Shown here: piece by piece, positions 58,244-64,000 of the stretch
Layout: every line of letters starts with the position of its first letter
Position numbering within the stretch: the first letter of the stretch is position 1
Source: Qipengyuania gaetbuli
GTDB lineage: Bacteria > Pseudomonadota > Alphaproteobacteria > Sphingomonadales > Sphingomonadaceae
Direction: 5' to 3'
DNA: 64,000 nucleotides
NCBI RefSeq assembly: GCF_020171365.1
Contig: NZ_JAIUZO010000002.1
Span: 806,001 to 870,000 of the forward strand
Notes under the pieces: generated by a model
The model's input: the letters and a program-made list of their open reading frames with translations, nothing else
What the model was told of the DNA's origin: nothing
Databases searched by the model: none
Position numbers and translations under genes: made by a program

Positions 58244-59299
58244 ATGACCAAGCACCTGATTTCGCTCGCCGCGATGCTCGCCCTTGCCGCCCCTCTCGCC
58301 GCGCAGGAAGAACCGCAAGGCGCCCCGTCTCCGAACGAAATTGTCGCGCAGGCTGATGCAAAGGAGTGGATCGCCATTCCCGCCGAAGACCTGCTGGTCA
58401 TGACCCTCGCCCCTGCCGCCGACGGCTCTGCGCGCAAGGTCGTCATCCAGCTCATGCCCGCGCCCTTCAGCCAGGGCTGGGTCGAGAACATTCGCACTCT
58501 CGCCCGCGCGAAATGGTACGACAATATCGCGGTGAACCGGGTGCAGGACAATTACGTCGTCCAGTGGGGCGATCCCAATTACGACAATCCCGAAAGCGAA
58601 GGTGCTGCCAAACCGCTGCCCGATGGGCTGAAGGTGATGGACGAAAGCGATTACGCCGCACCGGCGCGGCATTATCGCTTCTACGGAAACAGCGGCAAGC
58701 GGGTGCATGAGAACCGCTCCAACCCGCACCTTACGATGGCCTATTTGTTCGGCAATTACGCCGGCTACAACGGCTTTTCGGCAGGATGGCCGGTGGCCGG
58801 CACCAACTCCGCAGTGCCCTCCGAGAAGCGCAGGTCAATAGACAGCGCCTATGACTACTCGCGCCCTGACAGTGTCTGGCCTGTCCATTGCTACGGCATG
58901 GTCGGGGTTGGGCGGAACTACTCGCCGGATACAGGTTCGGGGGCCGAACTCTACACCGTGATCGGCCATGCGCCGCGTCACCTCGACCGCAATATTGCGC
59001 TCGTGGGCCGGATCGTGGAGGGGATGGAGCACCTCTCCTCACTGCCGCGCGGCACCGGCGCGCTCGGCTTCTATGCGACCGGGGAAGAAGCCAAGCGCAC
59101 CCCGATCCTTTCGGTCCGCGTGGCGAGCGACCTTCCAGCAGGCGAGAGACCGGCATTCGAATACCTCTCGACCGAAGGCGAGACCTTCGTCCGCTATGCC
59201 GAGGCGCGCGCCAATCGCCGCGATCCCTTCTTCATCGTCCCGGCGGGCGGTGCGGACATCTGCAACATCCCAGTGCCTATCCGCCGCGCGGGCGAGTGA
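58244..59299 (+). CDS. divergent cyclophilin-like peptidylprolyl isomerase, secreted
   Basis: 351 residues. The signal peptide (about 1-21, ending in PLAAQ) implies the periplasm. The cyclophilin core is recognisable but altered. VNRVQDNYVVQWGDPN near 99-114 keeps the catalytic Arg and Gln of the HRVIPGFMIQGGD motif. After a 90-residue insertion, ELYTVIGHAPRHLDRNIALVGRIVEGM near 243-269 (quoted in part as LDRNIALVGRIVEGM) corresponds to the GKHVVFGKV strand, with the usual His replaced by Asn and the Trp by His. It is likely a chaperone or foldase for envelope proteins, with uncertain isomerase efficiency. Transcription must start after the terminator just upstream. The stop overlaps the DUF1905 start (GTGA). 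Confidence 0.75.
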   Translation: MTKHLISLAAMLALAAPLAAQEEPQGAPSPNEIVAQADAKEWIAIPAEDLLVMTLAPAADGSARKVVIQLMPAPFSQGWVENIRTLARAKWYDNIAVNRVQDNYVVQWGDPNYDNPESEGAAKPLPDGLKVMDESDYAAPARHYRFYGNSGKRVHENRSNPHLTMAYLFGNYAGYNGFSAGWPVAGTNSAVPSEKRRSIDSAYDYSRPDSVWPVHCYGMVGVGRNYSPDTGSGAELYTVIGHAPRHLDRNIALVGRIVEGMEHLSSLPRGTGALGFYATGEEAKRTPILSVRVASDLPAGERPAFEYLSTEGETFVRYAEARANRRDPFFIVPAGGADICNIPVPIRRAGE

Positions 59300-59613
59300 G
59301 CGATACTATCACCTGCACCCTCCGCTTGCGCCAATGGCGCGGGGAACGGGGCACCTATCACCTCGTCACGATTACCGGCGAAGAGGCCGAGGCCATCGCC
59401 ATGCACGAGCGCCTTTCGCGGCTCGAATTCGGCAGCCGCCGCGGCTTCGGTTCGGTGAAGGTCATGGCAGGCATCGGCGGAACCCGTTGGAAGACTTCGG
59501 TGTTTCCGCAAGACCGGAAATCGGAATGGGTGCTGCTCGTGTCGAAAAAAGTGGTGAAGGCTGAGGACCTTGCCGAGGGCGACCCCCTCGCGGTCGAACT
59601 CCAGCTGCTCTAG
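59296..59613 (+). CDS. DUF1905 domain protein
   Basis: 105 residues from GTG 59296 overlapping the preceding stop. The DUF1905 beta-barrel pattern is seen: FxAxL-like opening replaced by CTLRLRQWRGERGTYHLVTI, then FGSVKVMAGIGGTRWKTSVFP near 53-73 (quoted in part as SVKVMAGIGGTRWKTSVFP) and SEWVLLVSKKVVKAEDLAEGD near 78-98 (quoted in part as VLLVSKKVVKAEDLAEGD). Family function is unknown; proteins are small, cytosolic and often near YdeI-type domains. Its 3' end overlaps that of the VOC gene. Confidence 0.8.
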   Translation: MSDTITCTLRLRQWRGERGTYHLVTITGEEAEAIAMHERLSRLEFGSRRGFGSVKVMAGIGGTRWKTSVFPQDRKSEWVLLVSKKVVKAEDLAEGDPLAVELQLL

Positions 59614-59975
59614 AGCTTTTCCATCAGTTCGATGCGGTTGCCGAAGGGGTCGGCAATGTCGCCGCGGCGGTAGCCGTCGAGCTTCTTGCCCGGCTTGAAC
59701 GGGATGCCTGCCGCTTCCAGCTTGGCGACCATCGCGCCGAGGTTCTCGACCAGCAAGGCAGGATGCGCGCGGCGGGCGGGGAGGAAGGCATCCTCCACGC
59801 CGCAGTGGATGGTGATGCCCTCGCCTTCGAACCAGCAGCCGCCATTGACCGCAAGGTGTGCAGGCTTGGCGACCTCTTCCAGCCCCATCAGGTCGGCCCA
59901 GAACTTGCGCGCATGCGGTTCGCCCCCGTGGGGCATGGCCAGCTGCACATGGTCGATACCGACGAGCAGGCTCAT
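59610..59975 (-). CDS. VOC family (glyoxalase/dioxygenase superfamily) protein
   Basis: 121 residues. The start ATG 59975 overlaps the rsh stop by four bases. The paired beta-alpha-beta-beta-beta fold is visible: LVGIDHVQLAMPHGGE near 4-19, FWADLMGLEE near 26-35, CWFEGEGITIHCGVED near 49-64, HPALLVENLGAMVAKLEAAGIP near 73-94 (quoted in part as PALLVENLGAMVAKLEAAG), and closing ADPFGNRIELME near 108-119. His at the first strand and Glu at the last are typical metal ligands. The substrate is unknown. Its coupling to rsh looks organisational, and no stringent-response role is implied. Confidence 0.83.
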   Translation of the reverse strand: MSLLVGIDHVQLAMPHGGEPHARKFWADLMGLEEVAKPAHLAVNGGCWFEGEGITIHCGVEDAFLPARRAHPALLVENLGAMVAKLEAAGIPFKPGKKLDGYRRGDIADPFGNRIELMEKL

Positions 59976-62065
59976 GCGCGCTCCGCCTGCGCTACGGCAT
60001 CGCTGGCGCGCAGCGCGCTGAGGATGCGGGTGAGGTGGGCAAGGTCCTGCACTTCGAGATCGACCTCGTAAGTGGTGAAGGGGTGGTCGAGCTGGACCTG
60101 TTCCAGGCTTTTCACGTTCACGACGTTCTTGGCGAAGATACCGGCCATCTCGGCCAGCGTACCGGGCCGGTCGTAAAGTGTCACCCTGAGCCGCCCGACC
60201 GCGCCGCGCGAGCTCTTGCCCCATGACAGATCGAGCCAGTCGGTATCGATCCCGCTCGCCAGTTCGTGGCAATCGATCGCGTGGACTTCCACTCCCGAAC
60301 TCGGTTTGCGAACGCCCACGATGCGGTCGCCCGGCACCGGGTGGCAGCATTCGGCCAGCTGGTAGCCGACACCCGGCGTCAGCCCGCGGATCGACAGCGA
60401 CTTGCCGCTGCGCAGCCATTCGGCATCGTCTTCCGCCATGCCTTCGGTGCAGCCGGGCACCAGCGCCTCCATCACCTCGCGGTCGGCGATATTGGCCGCG
60501 CCGATGGCGTAATAGAGGTCGTCCTCTTCCTCCATCTCCAGTCGCTTCAACGCATCGCGGACCGCCTTCTTGCCGATCTTGGCAGGCACACGGCTGGCTA
60601 TTTCGTCGAACAGCTTGGTACCGATTTCGGCGACTTCCGCGCGCTCCTTGAGGCGGACGGCGCGGCGGATGGCGGCCCGCGCCTTGCCGGTGACGACGAA
60701 GCCCAGCCAGCTCATCTGCGGCTCGGCATTCTTGCCCTTCAGGATCTCGACCACGTCGCCATTATGCAATTGCGTGCGCAGGGGCATGTGGCGCCCGTTG
60801 ATCTTGGCCCCGACCGTCTGCGCCCCGAGATCGGTATGCACCGCAAAGGCGAAGTCGACCGCGGTAGAGCCCTTGGGCAGCTGGAACAGCGCGCCCTTGG
60901 GGGTGAAGGCGAAGATGCGATCCTGGTAGATCGCCATGCGCGTGTGTTCGAGCAGTTCTTCCGGATCGTGGCTGGCATCCACGATCTCGATCAGGTCGCG
61001 CAGCCAGCCGACCTGCCCGTCGGGGCGGTCGCCCTGCTTGTAGGCCCAGTGCGCTGCCAGCCCGAACTCGTTGGTGCGGTGCATCTCGCGCGTGCGGATC
61101 TGCACCTCGACGCGCATCGACTTGCCGTAGATCAGCGAGGTGTGGAGGCTGCGGTAGCCGTTCGTCTTGGGCGTCGAGATGTAGTCCTTGAAACGCCCGG
61201 GCAGGAACTGCCAGGTCGTGTGCAGCAACCCCATCGCGCGGTAGCAGTCGTCGACGCTTTCGGTGATGATGCGGAAGGCCATGATGTCCGTCACCTGTTC
61301 GAAGGACACGTGGCGTTCGGCCATCTTGCGCCAGATCGAATACGGGTGCTTCTCGCGGCCCGACACCTCGACCGTAAGACCGGCTTCGGCCAGCGCGTGC
61401 TTCATGTCGAGCGCAATGGCATCGACCTGCCCGCCGTCCTGCTGGCGGATCTGGTCGAGGCGCTGGGTGATCGTCTCGAAGGCTTCGGGCTCCAATTGCT
61501 CGAAGGCGAGCATCTGCATCTCGCGCATGTATTCGTACATGCCCACCCGCTCTGCCAGCGGAGCGTAGATATCCATCGTCTCGCGCGCGATGCGCTGGCG
61601 CTTTTCCGGGTTCTTGATGAAGCCCAGCGTGCGCATGTTGTGCAGCCGGTCGCCCAGCTTCACCAGCAGAACGCGGATGTCCTCGCTCATGGCGAGGAGG
61701 AACTTGCGCAGGTTCTCGGCCGCGCGCTCGTTCTCGGGCATCTGCTCGATCTTCGACAGCTTGGTCACGCCGTCGACCAGCCGTGCGACATCGGTCCCGA
61801 AATTGAGCTCGATATCCTCGATCGTGGCCAGCGTATCCTCGACCGTGTCGTGGAGCAGCGCGGTGGCGATAGTCTCCTGGTCGAGCTTGAGGTCGGTCAT
61901 CAGGCCCGCGACCTCGACCGGGTGCGAGAAATAGGGGTCGCCGCTGGCGCGCGTCTGGGTGCCGTGCTTCTGCACCGTGTAGACATAGGCACGGTTCAGC
62001 ATCGCCTCGTCGGCGTCCGGGTCGTACTCCTTGACCCTCTCTACGAGTTCGTACTGGCGCAGCAT
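59972..62065 (-). CDS. bifunctional (p)ppGpp synthetase/hydrolase (Rsh, SpoT type)
   Basis: 697 residues. Domain order: HD hydrolase (about 25-180) with His48, and HDTVED where His72, Asp73, Glu76 and Asp77 are intact; synthetase (about 230-350) with the substrate loop VSGREKHPYSIWRKM and the catalytic YRSLHTS...EVQIRT; TGS (about 385-445, FTPKGALFQLPKGST); a Cys-containing zinc-finger/helical region with CCHPVPGD; and C-terminal ACT (about 620-697). Both activities are therefore predicted to be intact, as in the single long Rsh of alphaproteobacteria. It synthesises and degrades the alarmone in starvation. Start ATG 62065, 86 bases from the upstream aminopeptidase stop. Confidence 0.95.
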   Translation of the reverse strand: MLRQYELVERVKEYDPDADEAMLNRAYVYTVQKHGTQTRASGDPYFSHPVEVAGLMTDLKLDQETIATALLHDTVEDTLATIEDIELNFGTDVARLVDGVTKLSKIEQMPENERAAENLRKFLLAMSEDIRVLLVKLGDRLHNMRTLGFIKNPEKRQRIARETMDIYAPLAERVGMYEYMREMQMLAFEQLEPEAFETITQRLDQIRQQDGGQVDAIALDMKHALAEAGLTVEVSGREKHPYSIWRKMAERHVSFEQVTDIMAFRIITESVDDCYRAMGLLHTTWQFLPGRFKDYISTPKTNGYRSLHTSLIYGKSMRVEVQIRTREMHRTNEFGLAAHWAYKQGDRPDGQVGWLRDLIEIVDASHDPEELLEHTRMAIYQDRIFAFTPKGALFQLPKGSTAVDFAFAVHTDLGAQTVGAKINGRHMPLRTQLHNGDVVEILKGKNAEPQMSWLGFVVTGKARAAIRRAVRLKERAEVAEIGTKLFDEIASRVPAKIGKKAVRDALKRLEMEEEDDLYYAIGAANIADREVMEALVPGCTEGMAEDDAEWLRSGKSLSIRGLTPGVGYQLAECCHPVPGDRIVGVRKPSSGVEVHAIDCHELASGIDTDWLDLSWGKSSRGAVGRLRVTLYDRPGTLAEMAGIFAKNVVNVKSLEQVQLDHPFTTYEVDLEVQDLAHLTRILSALRASDAVAQAERA

Positions 62066-62151
62066 TTCTTAGCCACGATGTGGGCAAATCGTGCTGCAAT
62101 GCAACGGGAAATGCGGATTCAGCCCGAAGTCTTGCGGCCTTTCGAAGATTT

Positions 62152-64000
62152 TTACTCCGTCCAGCCGAGCACGCGGTCCACGCCTGCGCGCGTCGCAGCA
62201 TGGTAGCTGCCGCGAGTTCTCGCATAGATGCGTTTGGCGATCGGCTGGCCCCAGTCGCCCTCGTTCCACAACACCGCGAACAGCGGGCGGACGAACTTGG
62301 CGCGGCCGACTTCGGCAAGGAACGCCTCGACCTGAGGGACGGCCGGTTCGTAGCGGTTCATCAGCGCCAGTTCGAGCCAAAGGAACAGGATCTCGTTGTT
62401 CCCCGTCTTCGACAGGCCCAGCGCCGTGTCGAGTGCGGCGAGCTGCGCGGCGGTGCGATCCTTGGGAATGTTGTCGACGAAGCGCATCTGTTCCGCCGCG
62501 GTCCAGCCGGCATAGGTCGCCGGGATGGCACCCGATGCTGTGTAGGAAGCAACGGCGGCATCGACTTCGGCGAAGGCTGCCGGATCGGGCTTCGCGACAT
62601 TGGCGGGCAGGCCCGGCGCGAAGATCCAGTCGCGCAGCATCAGCGCCTCGGCCTCGGCCGGCGAGGCGACGAGGTTTTCCATCATGTCGGCGAGGAACAT
62701 CTCGCTGGTGGCGGGCTGGAAAGCGTGGCCGTCGAACCACTGGCGCAGCCAGGCATCGAACCGCTCGCGGCCCACGATCCGCTCCACCGTGCGCAGGAAG
62801 AAGGCGCCCTTGTCATAGGCAATCGCGCTGCCGAGCTCATACTCGCCATCGGTGCTGAGCGCTGTGCCCGGTTCGTCCGCACCCACTTCGGCCAGCACTT
62901 CCTGTATATTGGCATACATCAGCGCCGCTTCCTGTTCGGCGCGCTTCTTGCCGTAGACTTCCTCGACGATGCGGTTCTCGAAATAGGTCGTCACGCCTTC
63001 GTTGAGCCAGCTGTCGCCCCAGGTCGCATTGGTCACCAGATTGCCCGACCAGCTATGTGCCAGCTCGTGCGCGACGAGACCGTTATTCGACCGGTCGCCC
63101 GCGATGAAAGTGGGGGTGAGGAAGGTCATCACCGGGTTTTCCATCCCGCCGAAGGGGAAGGCGGGCGGCAGCACGATCATGTCGTAGCGGCCCCAGCGAT
63201 AGGCGCCGTAGAGCCGTTCTGCAGCGACCACCATCTCCTCGGTATCGGCCACCTCGGCCCGGGCGCGGGGCAGGACCGAGGGTTCGGCCCAGACGCCGGT
63301 GCGCGGCCCGATCGGGGCGAAATCGATGTCACCGGCAGCGAGCGCGATAAGGTAGGGCGGCACCGGCTTGTCCATCACGAAACGGAAGGCGCGGCGGCCA
63401 TCGCCGAGGTCTTCGGGCTCGCCCTGGCGCACGCCGCTCATCACCACGTCGAGCGGCTTTGGCGCGGTGATGCGCGCGGCCCAGGTCTGGCGGATGCCGG
63501 GGCTGTCCTGCGTCGGGATCCAGGTGCGATTGCGGATCGCCTGTCCCTGGCTGAACAGGAAGGGGTGGACCTTGCCCGCGGTCTGTTCGGGGCTCAGCCA
63601 TTGCAGCGCGCTGGCATCGGCAGGCGCCTTGTAGGCGATGCGGATGGTGCGCGCGCCGTTCAGCGAAATCGTCAGCGGCGCGCCCTTCCCGCCGGCCTCG
63701 ACCAGCTCGCCCACCGAATAGGGAAGCTCGGCGCCGCGGCTGTCGGTGATCTTCTCGATTTCCAGCCCGTAGCTGTCGAGCACCAGCCGCTCTTCGCCCG
63801 GAGCGACCAGCAGCCTGAGTTCGGCCACGCCGCCGACCCGCTGCGCGGCAAAGTCGAGGTCGAGGTCGAGCTCGACATGGGTGACCCGTGCTTCCTGCGG
63901 CCGGGCATAGGTCGAGCTGTCGAGCGCTTCGGGAGAGGTCAGGATCGGCGCGACCAGCGGCTCCGGATAGCCGCCCGTCTCGGCCGGGATCGACGTGCAG
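62152..64000 (-). CDS. M1 family metallo-aminopeptidase (leukotriene A4 hydrolase type), 5' end beyond window
   Basis: At least 615 residues are open to the right edge; GTG 63828 is an internal in-frame codon, not the start. The frame at the edge reads CTSIPAETGGYPEP; a Cys at that place suggests the mature end of a lipoprotein whose signal peptide lies outside the window. M1 features: the exopeptidase motif FGGMENPVM, then HELAHSWSGN with a second zinc ligand in WLNEGVTTYFE, 18 residues later, around 63,050-62,990. The later Tyr/Arg-rich helical C-terminal domain resembles LTA4 hydrolase family members. It cleaves N-terminal residues from peptides, probably in the periplasm, with zinc. Only the N-terminal 20-30 residues appear to be missing. 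Confidence 0.92.
   Translation of the reverse strand, partial: CTSIPAETGGYPEPLVAPILTSPEALDSSTYARPQEARVTHVELDLDLDFAAQRVGGVAELRLLVAPGEERLVLDSYGLEIEKITDSRGAELPYSVGELVEAGGKGAPLTISLNGARTIRIAYKAPADASALQWLSPEQTAGKVHPFLFSQGQAIRNRTWIPTQDSPGIRQTWAARITAPKPLDVVMSGVRQGEPEDLGDGRRAFRFVMDKPVPPYLIALAAGDIDFAPIGPRTGVWAEPSVLPRARAEVADTEEMVVAAERLYGAYRWGRYDMIVLPPAFPFGGMENPVMTFLTPTFIAGDRSNNGLVAHELAHSWSGNLVTNATWGDSWLNEGVTTYFENRIVEEVYGKKRAEQEAALMYANIQEVLAEVGADEPGTALSTDGEYELGSAIAYDKGAFFLRTVERIVGRERFDAWLRQWFDGHAFQPATSEMFLADMMENLVASPAEAEALMLRDWIFAPGLPANVAKPDPAAFAEVDAAVASYTASGAIPATYAGWTAAEQMRFVDNIPKDRTAAQLAALDTALGLSKTGNNEILFLWLELALMNRYEPAVPQVEAFLAEVGRAKFVRPLFAVLWNEGDWGQPIAKRIYARTRGSYHAATRAGVDRVLGWTE

Noticed and set aside
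63828..63828. GTG as start of the M1 aminopeptidase
   Set aside because: The frame continues open upstream to the window edge with sensible beta-domain sequence, so the gene is cut rather than starting here.

Overview
The window is high-GC chromosomal DNA, almost fully coding, with many stop/start overlaps (ATGA, GTGA) between neighbouring genes. Gene content points to an alphaproteobacterium of the Sphingomonadales, most likely an Erythrobacteraceae-type organism. The pointers are a methionine synthase split into two polypeptides behind an ArsR-methyltransferase regulator and metF, a split glycine decarboxylase P-protein behind a tandem glycine riboswitch, and SpoT-type Rsh, I78 inhibitor and DUF3772-MscS proteins. 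The taxonomic call is inference from gene types and order; there is no rRNA here. No prophage, insertion sequence, CRISPR array or plasmid backbone was seen.

Layout, left to right. 1-5.4 kb: a PhoX-type (DUF839) protein cut by the left edge, a degenerate short-chain dehydrogenase, an L,D-transpeptidase, tRNA-Gly(CCC), and a cysteine-desulfhydrase-like PLP enzyme paired with a DUF819 membrane protein. 5.5-12.7 kb: a valine/isobutyrate catabolic set (mmsA, acyl-CoA dehydrogenase, 3-hydroxyisobutyryl-CoA hydrolase, enoyl-CoA hydratase, mmsB), interrupted by small envelope and housekeeping genes. 12.7-14.3 kb: a divergent pair, an Nmad3-type protein and a nucleotidyltransferase. 14.3-19.1 kb: gcvT-gcvH-gcvPA-gcvPB on the minus strand, led by a tandem glycine riboswitch. 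19.2-26.9 kb: a minus-strand methionine operon (ArsR-methyltransferase regulator, metF, metH N-part, metH C-part, TauE/SafE permease), followed by a class C beta-lactamase-like lipoprotein. 27.1-29.1 kb: a GH3-fold protein whose catalytic residues are all replaced.

29.1-36.8 kb: a minus-strand operon of an aldehyde dehydrogenase, a fused HyuA-HyuB 5-oxoprolinase, DUF969, DUF979 and DUF2891. This is probably a 5-oxoproline (or related cyclic amide) uptake and hydrolysis system. 36.8-45.3 kb: a galactoside cluster. A GH42 beta-galactosidase diverges from an SSS symporter, GH36 alpha-galactosidase, galT and galK, with galM converging; galE and a local regulator are absent. 45.4-46.2 kb: two tRNA-Ser genes flank hspQ. 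46.3-48.7 kb: a large MscS channel. 48.7-56.1 kb: the complete hut pathway through formimidoylglutamate deiminase and formylglutamate deformylase (hutC-hutF divergent from hutI-hutH-hutG-hutU), with one palindromic operator between. 56.1-64 kb: acetyl-CoA synthetase, a strongly structured intergenic RNA candidate ending in a Rho-independent terminator, a cyclophilin-like protein, DUF1905, a VOC protein, rsh, and an M1 aminopeptidase cut by the right edge.

Much of the window is nutrient catabolism feeding central metabolism: valine to propionyl-CoA, histidine to glutamate, 5-oxoproline to glutamate, glycine to one-carbon units, galactosides to glucose phosphates, and acetate to acetyl-CoA. The methionine/folate cycle shares the one-carbon units. 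The less ordinary items are the oxoprolinase-DUF operon, the GH3 pseudo-enzyme, the 58.1-58.2 kb RNA candidate, the Nmad3 pair and the apparently leaderless ArsR-methyltransferase promoter.
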